From: an uncultured Halomicronema sp.
Lineage (GTDB): Bacteria; Cyanobacteriota; Cyanobacteriia; Phormidesmidales; Phormidesmidaceae
Direction of reading: 5' to 3'
Length of the DNA: 64,000 nucleotides
Assembly (NCBI GenBank): GCA_937899725.1
Contig: CALCCA010000095.1
Location: 1 to 64,000 of the forward strand
Shown: positions 44,092 to 53,419 of the stretch, in pieces
Layout: each line of letters starts with the position of its first letter
Position numbering within the stretch: position 1 is the first letter of the stretch
The notes under the pieces: model-generated
Seen by the model: the letters and a program-made list of their open reading frames with translations, nothing else
Databases searched by the model: none
Told to the model about the DNA's origin: nothing
Made by a program: the position numbers and the translations under genes

Positions 44092-47000
44092 ATGGTAACT
44101 ATTGATGACAGTCGTTGGCCGTTAGTGGCCGTTCGGTTTCAGGGCATGGGCACCCCCGATGAGATGACTCGCTTCTACCGCTGTTTTGAAGCCTGGCTGG
44201 CAAAACGAGAGCGATTTGCGCTGGTGTTTCAGCGGGATGATGCCGAAGCCGCCGAGGCGCAGGGGAAGCGATCGCCGGTCGCCAAACAAATGCGTAAAGA
44301 GGGCATCGCCTGGACGAAAGTACACAAGCCAGAAATCTCGCAGTACTGCGCTGGGGTAGCCATGGTGCCCGACTCCACCAAACTCATTGCCCTCTGGGGG
44401 CCGATGGTGGCGACGGTTACCCGCAACATGTATGGCTGCCCTGGCAAAGTGTTTGGGTCTCTGGATGAGGCACAGGGGTGGGCGGCAGAGCAGTTGGGTC
44501 TGATCACAGCCGCTGCCCCAGCGACTCCCACCGCCCTGTCCTTTCGGCGCGTGGTGCTCCACCAGCGCCTGCCCCTAGCATTGTCCGGACTGTTGGCGGC
44601 GATCGGGGCGACCCTGGGACTGGTGCCCTACTACCTGATCTATCTGGTGAGTTTGCAGGTGTTTGGCCCGTCCTCAGCCCCGCTGGAGACTCAATACATC
44701 TGGCAATTGGCCTGGTGGGCCGTCGGCGCAGTGGTCGGTAAGGGCATCTGTAACGGCCTCTCGACTCGGCTCTCTCACATTGCGGCTTACAGCATTCTCT
44801 ACGACCTGCGCATTGAGCTAGCCCGCAAGCTCGGTCGCTTGCCCCTGGGCTACTTCAGCCAGCGCACCACCGGTGAGGTCAAAAAGATTATCCATGAGGA
44901 TGTGGAACAGCTGGAGCAAGGGTTAGCCCACATCATTCCCGATGTGGTCGCCGGGGTAACGGTGCCGCTGCTGGCCGGTATTTTGCTGGTGCTGGTCGAT
45001 TGGCGGATGACCCTGGCCACGCTCGCGAGTGCCGCGATCGCTTTGGGATTTTTCGGCTTTATGATGTCGCGCTTTGACATGAGCGCCTACAACACCCTGC
45101 TGGCCAAAATGAACGGGGTCGTGATCCAATACATCAACGGCATGAAGGTCGTGAAAGCCTTTACCCGTACGGACTTTTCCTTCGCTCAGCTACAGGATGT
45201 GGTGGAGGAAATGCGCCAGGTGTATGTGCGTACTACCCGCCTCTCTGCGCTGCCGTCGGCCATTATGCTCACCCTAATGCGCTCCGCAGCAGTGACGGTG
45301 GTGCCAGCCGGAATTGCCCTGTATCTAATGGGTGCCCTCAGCCTGCCGGCATTTGTGCTGTTTGTCGTCATGGGCATTGGCTTTAATCGCCCAATTATGG
45401 CGGTGCTGTTTCACGGCTTTACTGGGTTCTACCAGGTGAATGCCGCCTCCCAGCGGATTACAGCGGTGTTTAACCAGCCGGATTTGGCCGATCCGGCGCA
45501 GCCTCAATCGCCCCACGGGAATACGATCGCCTTTCAAAACGTGGCCTTTGGCTACGGGGATACGACCGTCCTCAAAGACATCAGCTTTACGGCCCCGGCG
45601 GGCAGCGTCACGGCGTTGGTCGGGCCATCGGGAGCGGGTAAAAGTACGATCGCCAAGCTGATTCCCCGCTTTTGGGATGTTGGGGCAGGGGAGATCGCAA
45701 TTGGTGGCGTCAACGTCAAGGACATCGCCGTTGAGCAGCTGATGGACCGAGTCTCGTTTGTGTTTCAAGATGTGTTTTTATTTAACGACACCATTCTGGA
45801 AAACATTCGCATTGGCAGCCCAACCGCCAGCCGCGACGCGATTGTGGCGGCGGCTTTAGCCGCCCGCTGCCATGAGTTCATCGAGACTTTACCTCAGGGC
45901 TACGACACCTCCGTGGGCGAAAACGGCGTCAGTCTCAGTGGCGGCCAGCGGCAGCGACTCTCGATCGCCCGCGCCATTCTTAAAGACGCGCCGATCATCG
46001 TGCTCGATGAAGCCACGGCCTACGTTGATCCAGAAAATGAGGCGTTGGTGCAGGCCGCCCTGGCGGGACTGTTGGCCGGAGGGGACAAAACCCTGATTGT
46101 GGTGGCCCACCGCCTTTCGACCATTACCGAAGCCGATCAAATTTTGGTTATCGATCAGGGGCAGATTGTGGCCAGGGGCAGCCACGCGTCGCTGCTAGAA
46201 ACTTGCGACCTGTATCAAGCCCAGTGGCAGGCGCATATCACGGCACGGGATTGGCAGTTGCCCTCGGCTACGCTCAGGCCCCAACCTTCGACTGCGCTCA
46301 GGTTAAAAACGGAAGATGATTCGGCTGCGCTCGGATCGCAAACGGTGGTTGAGCGCAGTCGAAACCACACTTCTACCATTACCAGTACCTCGGAAGTTGG
46401 TGAGCCCTTAGAGAATCCGTATCAGGAGCTGGATGAAACGGATACGGTCTGGACGATGATGCGTAAGCTGATTCCGCCGGGGGCTGAGCATTATTTTTGG
46501 CGGGCGGTGCGCTGGCGCTGGGTAGAGGGCATGGCGATTGGGGCCACAAGTTACCTGGTGTATTTAGTCTTGGTGTCGCTGTTTCAGGCGTTCGATGCCG
46601 GGACGACAGAGAGTGGGCAACTGTGGGACTACGCGATCGCCATTTTTGTCCTCTGCCTAGCGCAAATTGGGTTCGGCTATCGGGCCAATACCCAGGCCTA
46701 TGCTTTGACCATCGCCGTCCAAACGCGACTGCGAGTGTTTTTGGCGGACTATCTGAGGCGGTTGCCTTTGGGCTTTTTTACCCAGCGCGATACGGGCACC
46801 ATTGATGCCCTCTTTACCACCAACATCATGTATCTAGAACCCCATCACGTTCTAGAGAGCTTGATTAATGCGGTGGTGACGCCCATCCTGATTTTTGTCG
46901 TCATGCTGGTGTACGACTGGCGACTGGCGCTGGTGCTGGCCTCCAGTGTGCTCTTGGCGCTCTTCGCCTTGCGCTATGCCGAGCAGGTGTTTGCGCGGGT

Positions 47001-48183
47001 GTGGCGGCTGCAGGCGGCAGCGCGGGTGCAGGCCAATGCTCGCATGGTGGAATACATTCAGGGCATTGCCGTCATTCGCGCCTTTAATTTGGCGGGCGAT
47101 CGCCTCCAGCAATTTCGCACCGGCTTGCAGAACTATCGCACCGCCAGCCTCAACACGGTGACGCAGATCGTCCCGGCCTTGATCCTCTTTTTGTCTACCC
47201 TCGAACTGGGCTTTGCCCTGCTGCTCGTGGTCGGAGCAGCGTTCTTTGTGAACGGCAGTCTGACCGGCGATCGCTTCCTCTTTTTTATGGTGCTGGGGTT
47301 GGCTTTTTACACGCCGCTGATGGCCATGGCCGACATGCTAGAGCTGTACCGCATCATGCAAAACTGCGTGCGCAATCTGAATGAGTTTTTGCAGGCACCG
47401 CTGCTACCGGCAGCATCCACGCCTCAACCGCTGCGCGATACCGCGATCGAGTTTCAAAACGTCAGCTTTAGCTATGGTGGCGAGACGGTACTCGACCGGG
47501 TCAGTTGCCAAATTCCCCCCGGCTCCATGACGGCTTTGGTCGGCCCCAGCGGCTCGGGCAAAACGACGATTACCAACCTGATTGCCCGCTTTTGGGATGT
47601 CAACGCTGGGGCCGTCACTCTAGGTGGGGTAGACGTGCGACAGATCCCGACCAACACCCTGCTCTCCCAAATGACGATGGTCTTTCAAGACGTGTATCTG
47701 TTTAACGACACGATTTTTGCCAATATTCGGTTTGGCAACCCGGCTGCGACTGAGGCGCAGGTGATGGCCGCGGCCCACGCGGCCCAGTGCCACGAGTTCA
47801 TTACTCGCCTGCCGGAGGGCTATCAGACGATGGTGGGCGAAGGCGGCGCGACGCTGTCGGGCGGTGAAAAGCAGCGCCTCTCGATTGCTCGCGCCATGCT
47901 CAAAGATGCGCCGATTGTGCTGCTCGATGAAGCGACCGCATCGATCGACCCGGAAAATGAACGGCTGATTCAGCAGGCGATTCAGGCGCTGAGTGCGGAG
48001 AAAACCCTGATCGTCATTGCCCATCGGCTCACCACGATTGCCGCTGCCGACCAGATTTTAGTGCTCGATCAGGGGCGCGTTGTAGAGCATGGACGGCATC
48101 CAGAGCTAGTCGAACAGGGGGGACTGTATGCGCGCTTGTGGGATGTGAAAGCGCGATCGCACGGCTGGAAAATCGCGGTGTAA
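44092..48183 (+). CDS. Single-chain tandem ABC transporter (two TMD-NBD halves) with extra N-domain
   Basis: 1363 residues from ATG 44092. Residues 1-~150 form a soluble domain (TIDDSRWPLVAVRFQGMGTP, KQMRKEGIAWTKVHKPE) that recalls SpoIIAA/STAS-like folds; identity is uncertain. Half 1: helices ~165-440, Walker A LVGPSGAGKST, signature LSGGQRQRL, Walker B IIVLDEATAYVDPE. Half 2: helices ~820-1080, Walker A LVGPSGSGKTT, signature LSGGEKQRL, Walker B IVLLDEATASIDPE. The architecture corresponds to fused IrtA/IrtB or YbtP/YbtQ type IV ABC systems that import or handle siderophores, but without the siderophore-reductase domain of IrtA. Neighbouring receptor and regulator genes support siderophore transport. 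The linker between halves carries a palindromic repeat. Confidence 0.85.
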   Translation: MVTIDDSRWPLVAVRFQGMGTPDEMTRFYRCFEAWLAKRERFALVFQRDDAEAAEAQGKRSPVAKQMRKEGIAWTKVHKPEISQYCAGVAMVPDSTKLIALWGPMVATVTRNMYGCPGKVFGSLDEAQGWAAEQLGLITAAAPATPTALSFRRVVLHQRLPLALSGLLAAIGATLGLVPYYLIYLVSLQVFGPSSAPLETQYIWQLAWWAVGAVVGKGICNGLSTRLSHIAAYSILYDLRIELARKLGRLPLGYFSQRTTGEVKKIIHEDVEQLEQGLAHIIPDVVAGVTVPLLAGILLVLVDWRMTLATLASAAIALGFFGFMMSRFDMSAYNTLLAKMNGVVIQYINGMKVVKAFTRTDFSFAQLQDVVEEMRQVYVRTTRLSALPSAIMLTLMRSAAVTVVPAGIALYLMGALSLPAFVLFVVMGIGFNRPIMAVLFHGFTGFYQVNAASQRITAVFNQPDLADPAQPQSPHGNTIAFQNVAFGYGDTTVLKDISFTAPAGSVTALVGPSGAGKSTIAKLIPRFWDVGAGEIAIGGVNVKDIAVEQLMDRVSFVFQDVFLFNDTILENIRIGSPTASRDAIVAAALAARCHEFIETLPQGYDTSVGENGVSLSGGQRQRLSIARAILKDAPIIVLDEATAYVDPENEALVQAALAGLLAGGDKTLIVVAHRLSTITEADQILVIDQGQIVARGSHASLLETCDLYQAQWQAHITARDWQLPSATLRPQPSTALRLKTEDDSAALGSQTVVERSRNHTSTITSTSEVGEPLENPYQELDETDTVWTMMRKLIPPGAEHYFWRAVRWRWVEGMAIGATSYLVYLVLVSLFQAFDAGTTESGQLWDYAIAIFVLCLAQIGFGYRANTQAYALTIAVQTRLRVFLADYLRRLPLGFFTQRDTGTIDALFTTNIMYLEPHHVLESLINAVVTPILIFVVMLVYDWRLALVLASSVLLALFALRYAEQVFARVWRLQAAARVQANARMVEYIQGIAVIRAFNLAGDRLQQFRTGLQNYRTASLNTVTQIVPALILFLSTLELGFALLLVVGAAFFVNGSLTGDRFLFFMVLGLAFYTPLMAMADMLELYRIMQNCVRNLNEFLQAPLLPAASTPQPLRDTAIEFQNVSFSYGGETVLDRVSCQIPPGSMTALVGPSGSGKTTITNLIARFWDVNAGAVTLGGVDVRQIPTNTLLSQMTMVFQDVYLFNDTIFANIRFGNPAATEAQVMAAAHAAQCHEFITRLPEGYQTMVGEGGATLSGGEKQRLSIARAMLKDAPIVLLDEATASIDPENERLIQQAIQALSAEKTLIVIAHRLTTIAAADQILVLDQGRVVEHGRHPELVEQGGLYARLWDVKARSHGWKIAV
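46280..46366 (+). repeat. Palindromic repeat inside the ABC transporter linker
   Basis: CTTCGACTGCGCTCAGGTT and, 50 bases on, GGTTGAGCGCAGTCGAA form an inverted pair of the common cyanobacterial CTTCGACT-GCTCAG type. It is translated in frame as a polar linker (PQPSTALRLK..VERSRNHTS) between NBD 1 and TMD 2. It probably is a REP-like insertion tolerated because its length keeps the frame. Confidence 0.65.
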
Positions 48184-48255
48184 GGGAGCTAAGGCATATA
48201 GGACGGCAGCTTTAAACAGATAGATGAGGATTGCTTCAGCGAGGCATCACTAGGA

Positions 48256-48320
48256 GTAACCGTCCCCTTCGACTCCGTTGCTCCCTAAGGGAGCCGCTAA
48301 CGCGAACAGGGGACGGTTAC
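48256..48320 (+). terminator. Nested perfect hairpin after the ABC transporter gene
   Basis: An outer 12-bp stem GTAACCGTCCCC / GGGGACGGTTAC encloses GCTCCCT-A-AGGGAGC. It lies 72 bases after the stop codon and before the Fur-like site of regulator 3. It could terminate transcription or be another REP-like element (it contains CCTTCGACTCCG). Confidence 0.5.
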
Positions 48321-48367
48321 CACTGGAATGGCAAAACGAGCGCAGCTTGACTCATCGCCAGGTTTAG

Positions 48368-48385
48368 TTGAGAATTACTTTCAAT
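48368..48385 (+). promoter_or_regulatory. Fur-box-like operator, site C
   Basis: TTGAGAATTACTTTCAAT, 67 bases upstream of regulator 3. It matches site B at 16 of 18 positions and has the 7-1-7 form TGAGAAT-T-ACTTTCA. Confidence 0.65.
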
Positions 48386-48451
48386 TATCAGCTCATCACT
48401 AACCCCAAGTCTTGTTGGGATCAGCTCGCCTGACTCACTTGCCGCAAAACC

Positions 48452-49474
48452 ATGCCCCTCGACCACACTCGCACCATTGTTCAAGCTGAGTACGACGATA
48501 TTTGGGACGCCGCCTGGGATCAGGGCGAAATTTTCTGGCAGCAGCATGGCATCGAGTCTCGGCAGGCGATTCCGTTAAAGTTGGGCAAAGGTGAGGTGCG
48601 AGTCATGGCCCTACGACCAGGGCTCGAAATCGTGGTTGAGACGAGCATTTTTTGGCGATCGCTCTACCTCGACTTTTATTACGACTCCACGAATAAGCTA
48701 GGTTCAAGCTTTTATCTAGCGGGTAGTCAGCGCATGATTAATCCCGGCCTGGAGCGCGAAGACGATCGGGAAGAAACTGCTGGGGATAACTGCCTCTGCT
48801 ACCTGGCAGGAGCGCGTTGCCTGGAATATCGACCGGCTGAGCAGCAGCTTCAGCGCGTCGCCATTACGATTGATTTTGAGCAGCTCCGCACCTTTGGTCC
48901 AGCGGAAGAAAACCCGTCTCCCTTAATTAGGGAACTCATGAAGGACCAGTCCGCTAATTGCTTTCACCAGTCTTTGAGTTCGACAGCGGCCATGTCAGCG
49001 GTTCTACAGCAAATCTTAAACTGTCCATATCATGGCCCGACCAAGCGTATGTATCTAGAGGCTAAGGCGCTGGAACTGCTGGCTATACAGTTTCATCAGC
49101 TAACGGAGCGATCGGGGGTTACCCCAACCCCGCCCAGCCTGCGCCCTGAAGATCGGGAACAACTGCAACAGGCGAAAGAGATTTTACAATGCCAGTTTGA
49201 GCAACCACCATCGCTGCAAGCTTTGGCCAGACAGGTGGGGCTGAATGACTACAAGCTCAAGCAGGGCTTTCGTCAACTCTTTGACACTACAGTGTTTGGC
49301 TATGTACAAGCCTGCCGGATGGAACAGGCGCAGCGGCTGCTTGAGGAGCGCGAGTTGAGTATTGCCCACATTGCGGATCGGGTGGGCCATGCCAGCCCCA
49401 GTCAGTTTTGCCACACCTTTAAACGCCATGTGGGGCTGACGCCCAGTGAGTATCGTCGTCAATTTAGCCGTTGA
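48452..49474 (+). CDS. AraC-family regulator, PchR-type (regulator 3)
   Basis: A 340-residue protein. The sensor half contains CPYHGPTKRMYLEAKALELL, clearly homologous to regulators 1 and 2. The DNA-binding half has PSLQALARQVGLNDYKLKQG, FRQLFDTTVFGYVQACRMEQ, IADRVGHASPSQFCHTFKRH and VGLTPSEYRR. It lies 113 bases upstream of receptor 3 on the same strand and downstream of the tandem ABC transporter. The Fur-like site C precedes it. It is probably a siderophore-responsive activator of the receptor 3 module. Confidence 0.9.
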   Translation: MPLDHTRTIVQAEYDDIWDAAWDQGEIFWQQHGIESRQAIPLKLGKGEVRVMALRPGLEIVVETSIFWRSLYLDFYYDSTNKLGSSFYLAGSQRMINPGLEREDDREETAGDNCLCYLAGARCLEYRPAEQQLQRVAITIDFEQLRTFGPAEENPSPLIRELMKDQSANCFHQSLSSTAAMSAVLQQILNCPYHGPTKRMYLEAKALELLAIQFHQLTERSGVTPTPPSLRPEDREQLQQAKEILQCQFEQPPSLQALARQVGLNDYKLKQGFRQLFDTTVFGYVQACRMEQAQRLLEERELSIAHIADRVGHASPSQFCHTFKRHVGLTPSEYRRQFSR

Positions 49475-49587
49475 AAAAGATCCCGATTCAACAAAAAATA
49501 ATCCGTTTGCAACAACACTCGAATGGGCAAACTGCCTATCCTCAACTCTATTGAGAAAATTTCTTGATTGGTGTGAGGTCTGTGGAT

Positions 49588-52278
49588 ATGCGTCGGTCAG
49601 AGTTCCAGAAAAATTGTCAGGCAGATTTGATCATGGGGCTCCGATCGCCCCACCTGCTAGCGGCTGTGGTCGTTGTCCTGGTCGGGCTGCCCTTGCAGGC
49701 ACAGGCAAGTGAAATGGTTACGGAGTCCGAGGGTGAGCCGGTGGATGAGGCGATCGCCGGCCAGCCCTTGCTGCCTCCCGCAGACCAGACATCTGTGCCA
49801 ACCGCCCAGGAACTGGAGGATGAACCCGTCGCCGAGGCCGAACACCCGATTGATGTGTCTACCCATCCCACCCTTCAACCCTCGACTTCTCAGGCGGCGA
49901 CCACTGTCGATGAATGGGTCGCGCAGATTGAAGCTTCGCTGGTGCAGATTATCGATGTGCGAGTGGAAGAGACTGCAGCGGGCTTGCAAGTTGTGTTGAC
50001 AACCGCTGAAGGTGAACTCGCTACCCCCACCACACAGACCGTCGGCAATGCGCTGATTGCCGACATTCCCAATGCGGTGCTGGCATTACCGAGTGACGAC
50101 TCATTTGAACAGTTCAGCCCAGCAGAGGGCATTGCCCTGGTCAGTGTGACGAATGAACTGGGAGATCGGGTGCGAGTCGCGATTACGGGGACGGATGCCC
50201 CACCGATTGGAGAGGTCACAGCGACGGGCTTGGCAGTGACCTTGGGTGAGGTTGTCGCTGGTGCCGGGGATGACGCGATTCAGGTGGTGGTGACAGGCGA
50301 AGGTGATGAGGGCTATAACCCCTCAAATGCGTCAACAGCAACCCGAACGGATACGCCCCTGCGCGATATTCCCCAATCGATTCAAATTATTCCACGACAA
50401 ATAATTGAAGACCGCAACCCCAGAAATCTGCTGGAAACGGTAGAAACCGTTAGTGGAGTTGTTAGCCGAGGTAACAACTTCGGTATTCCTGCACAATCAT
50501 TCACGATTCGAGGGTTTGAACAAAGCGGGAATTTTCGCAATGGTTATCGCGACGTGTCTAGATTTGAGCTTACAGGTGGCACCGATACGATTGAACGGGT
50601 AGAAGTACTCAAGGGACCTGCTTCAGTTTTGTTTGGGCAAGTAGAACCGGGTGGAATCGTCAATGTGGTTACTCGACAACCCCTAGATGAACCGTACTAC
50701 AGTCTGGCATTCGAAGCCGGCAGCTTTGGATTTTATCAACCCAGCATTGATTTATCGGGGCCCTTTGTAAAGAGAGAAGATGTTACAGGGCTCTACCGCT
50801 TCATTGCCAGTTATGAAGGAGCGGAAAGCTTTCAAGATTTTGTCGAGACGGACTTCACTACGGTGGCTCCCTCATTGACGTTTAATATTGGCGATCATAC
50901 AGAGCTAGGCTTGTATTACGAGTACCTAGATTTCAATGCCGATCCTGCAATCAGCGGCACTACAATTCTGAGTGACGGTAGCTTGACCCCTCGTGATCGC
51001 TATCTTGCCTATCCGGATTTGTCATTCGTCAATGTCACTACGCATAGAGTTGGTGCCACCTTAAACCACGAGTTTAGTGATGATCTAGAAATGCGTGGCC
51101 ATTTTGGAGTGATCTCGAGCGCGACCCGAAATGGGGAAGTGTTCGCTACTTCCATAACCGATGATCGCTTTTTAGCGATAGAGGCTTACGACCTTGATTA
51201 CACAAATGTTGATTATGTTGGACAAATTGATGTGGTTAGCAGGTTTGAAACCGGCTCGATCTCACATCAACTTCTAGCAGGATTCGACCTAAACATTGAA
51301 TACGATACTTATTTAGGATTGTTTGACACGAATCTGCCTCGTTTAGATATTTCTGGCCCTAATTATGATGTTTCCGAGCCAGACTATCAGCCATTTGGGC
51401 AAAGTGAAGGCACTATTGAGTCATACGGGCTCTACCTTCAAGATCAGATTGAGTTTAGCGACAATGTAAAGCTATTGATTGGTGGTCGCTATGACTGGAT
51501 ATACAGTAGATTTGACACCGATGAGTTTGGAGTGTTTACGCCTGGCGTCGTTACTCAAAGTGATGGTGCTTTTAGCCCTCGCATTGGTTTTGTATATCAG
51601 CCTAGCGATACATTGTCGCTTTACACTAGCTACAGTAGCTCTTTTGTACCTACTTCAGGAACGGATGCCGATGGTGAGGGGTTTGAGCCGACCAGAGGTA
51701 CCCAATATGAGATCGGTGTGAGAGGTGATTTTTGGGATGGCAGACTTTCGGCCAATTTAGCTGGATATTATCTGACTAAATCCAACGTTACAACTACTGA
51801 CCCTGACAACCCAACATTTTCGATTCAGACTGGCGAACAACAGAGTCAAGGAGTAGAGCTAGATATTACGGGTGAAATACTACCTGGTTGGAATATCGTT
51901 GCCTCCTATGCCTATACTGATGCGGAAGTTACTGAAGATAACGATATTCCTGAGGGAAATCGGTTGCCAAACGTACCCGAAAATCAAGTTAGCCTCTGGA
52001 CAACCTATGAAATTCAGGCGGGTGATTTGCGAGGTTTAGGATTTGGCCTAGGGTTATTTTATGTCGGTGAACGTCAAGTCGATATAAATAACTCATTTCA
52101 GCTAAATGATTATTTGCGGACTGATGCAGCCCTCTACTATCGACGCGATTACTTCAATGCCGCAATCAATATTCGCAATTTGTTCGACATAGACTATGCC
52201 AGCAGTAGCTCTAGCCGATTCAATGTCACTAGAGGCGAACCTTTTGCTATTACCGGTTCTATTCGTTGGGAATTCTAA
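49588..52278 (+). CDS. TonB-dependent siderophore receptor with AMIN-like N-domain (receptor 3)
   Basis: 896 residues from ATG 49588 (GAGG nine bases upstream); ATG 49633 is possible and would put the signal peptide (MGLRSPHLLAAVVVVLVGLP) at the very start. The AMIN-like domain is ~135-225 (IIDVRVEETAAGLQVVLTTA, VRVAITGTDAPPI), then IQVVVTGEGDEGYNPSNAST. The plug (ATRTDTPLRDIPQSIQIIPR, ERVEVLKGPASVLFGQVEPG, IVNVVTRQPL) is of the FhuA/FpvA-like siderophore class. The barrel ends AITGSIRWEF. The DNA changes composition inside the gene at ~50330: GC-rich before, AT-rich and HIP1-free after. It is followed by a binding lipoprotein. Confidence 0.93.
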   Translation: MRRSEFQKNCQADLIMGLRSPHLLAAVVVVLVGLPLQAQASEMVTESEGEPVDEAIAGQPLLPPADQTSVPTAQELEDEPVAEAEHPIDVSTHPTLQPSTSQAATTVDEWVAQIEASLVQIIDVRVEETAAGLQVVLTTAEGELATPTTQTVGNALIADIPNAVLALPSDDSFEQFSPAEGIALVSVTNELGDRVRVAITGTDAPPIGEVTATGLAVTLGEVVAGAGDDAIQVVVTGEGDEGYNPSNASTATRTDTPLRDIPQSIQIIPRQIIEDRNPRNLLETVETVSGVVSRGNNFGIPAQSFTIRGFEQSGNFRNGYRDVSRFELTGGTDTIERVEVLKGPASVLFGQVEPGGIVNVVTRQPLDEPYYSLAFEAGSFGFYQPSIDLSGPFVKREDVTGLYRFIASYEGAESFQDFVETDFTTVAPSLTFNIGDHTELGLYYEYLDFNADPAISGTTILSDGSLTPRDRYLAYPDLSFVNVTTHRVGATLNHEFSDDLEMRGHFGVISSATRNGEVFATSITDDRFLAIEAYDLDYTNVDYVGQIDVVSRFETGSISHQLLAGFDLNIEYDTYLGLFDTNLPRLDISGPNYDVSEPDYQPFGQSEGTIESYGLYLQDQIEFSDNVKLLIGGRYDWIYSRFDTDEFGVFTPGVVTQSDGAFSPRIGFVYQPSDTLSLYTSYSSSFVPTSGTDADGEGFEPTRGTQYEIGVRGDFWDGRLSANLAGYYLTKSNVTTTDPDNPTFSIQTGEQQSQGVELDITGEILPGWNIVASYAYTDAEVTEDNDIPEGNRLPNVPENQVSLWTTYEIQAGDLRGLGFGLGLFYVGERQVDINNSFQLNDYLRTDAALYYRRDYFNAAINIRNLFDIDYASSSSSRFNVTRGEPFAITGSIRWEF

Positions 52279-52296
52279 TTTGATTTCGATCATTTT

Positions 52297-52334
52297 CTTT
52301 TAGGTGGTACTTCTTCTTTTAGGTGGTACTTCTA
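52297..52334 (+). repeat. 19-bp tandem direct repeat
   Basis: CTTTTAGGTGGTACTTCTT is repeated immediately as CTTTTAGGTGGTACTTCTA, in the spacer between receptor 3 and its lipoprotein gene. Each unit contains AGGTGG, a possible ribosome-binding element. Confidence 0.75.
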
Positions 52335-52350
52335 TCTGAGGCAATCGTTT

Positions 52351-53319
52351 ATGACCAAGTTCCGTCATCTCATTCCCCTTTTCTTGCTGAGTGTCTTAAT
52401 GTTTGTGGTGGTTTTGGCCTGTACTGGACAGGTTGATCGCAGCATGACAAATGCACAGCTAGAAGAAGCAGAATGTCGAGCTGTGCAGAACGCGGTAGGC
52501 GAAACTTGTATTCCTCTTGTTCCTCAGCGCGTGATCGTGCTGGGCGGGGGTAATGCGCTAGGAAATCTTTTAGCAATTGGCATTAGTCCAATTGCCGCTA
52601 GTTCTGGATGGAATGCTGTTGAACCATTCCCAGAGCATCTCCAAAATCAATTGGAGGGGGTTGAGTATGTGGGCTCGACAACTCAACCGAGCTTAGAGAG
52701 GATTTTGTTGCTTAAGCCAGATCTAATTTTAGCCGGTAGTCATATGGAAACTTTTTATCAACGGCTTTCCCAAATAGCGCCTACCGTCATCATGCATAAT
52801 GATGTTCTTTGGAAACAGCAATTGATAACCCTAAGCAAAATGTTAAGCAAAGAAGATATTGCAGATCAGCTAATAAATAATTATCAGCAGCGGGTAGATG
52901 AGTTAAAACAAACTCTGGGAGAAAGCCGTACTGATCTCTTTATTTCTGTTGTAACTATGACAGCAGATTTTGGGATTTGGGCCTACGGTTCGAAGTATCC
53001 TACAAGTATTGTTCTAGATGACATTGGTGTTCAGCGACCGCCATCACAAATTGGCGACTTTGACTATACCGAAGTCATTTCTCTAGAGAAGTTAGACACG
53101 ATTGATGGTGATGTTTTATTCTTCGTCAATCGACGCAATGAGGATGATAAAAATTCAATTTTTGAAATGCAGAAAAGTCCTCTTTGGCAACAACTAGAAG
53201 TAGTGAAGAACAACCAAGTTTACCCAGTTGATTTAGATCATTGGTATATCGATCACAGCATTTTAGGTGTCAACGCCGTGCTTGATGACTTATTTAAATA
53301 TCTGGTTAACTCACCATAA
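52351..53319 (+). CDS. Siderophore-binding lipoprotein (partner of receptor 3)
   Basis: A 322-residue protein. The lipoprotein signal ends in VVVLAC (Cys ~24). The FecB-type binding fold has VGETCIPLVPQRVIVLGGGN, PSLERILLLKPDLILAGS and IDGDVLFFVNRR, with QVYPVDLDHWYIDHS in the C-lobe. It imports iron-siderophore into the periplasmic path, presumably to a FecCD-type permease encoded elsewhere. It is AT-rich like the barrel half of receptor 3, so both probably arrived together. A related lipoprotein with receptor 4 sits at 61007-62017 in opposite orientation. Confidence 0.9.
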   Translation: MTKFRHLIPLFLLSVLMFVVVLACTGQVDRSMTNAQLEEAECRAVQNAVGETCIPLVPQRVIVLGGGNALGNLLAIGISPIAASSGWNAVEPFPEHLQNQLEGVEYVGSTTQPSLERILLLKPDLILAGSHMETFYQRLSQIAPTVIMHNDVLWKQQLITLSKMLSKEDIADQLINNYQQRVDELKQTLGESRTDLFISVVTMTADFGIWAYGSKYPTSIVLDDIGVQRPPSQIGDFDYTEVISLEKLDTIDGDVLFFVNRRNEDDKNSIFEMQKSPLWQQLEVVKNNQVYPVDLDHWYIDHSILGVNAVLDDLFKYLVNSP

Positions 53320-53419
53320 AATACGCTAAATTACTCTCTTCGTTTGCCAAAATTACCATTGCTCCTTAGAGGAAATTTTCAAGCGTTGACAATATTTACC
53401 ATTCATCGCAGGAGAATAT

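Noticed and set aside
44092-48183. Assembly artefact joining two ABC genes
   Set aside because: The frame is continuous through the linker and the palindromic insert is a multiple of three; both halves are complete and distinct in sequence, so no collapse is suggested.
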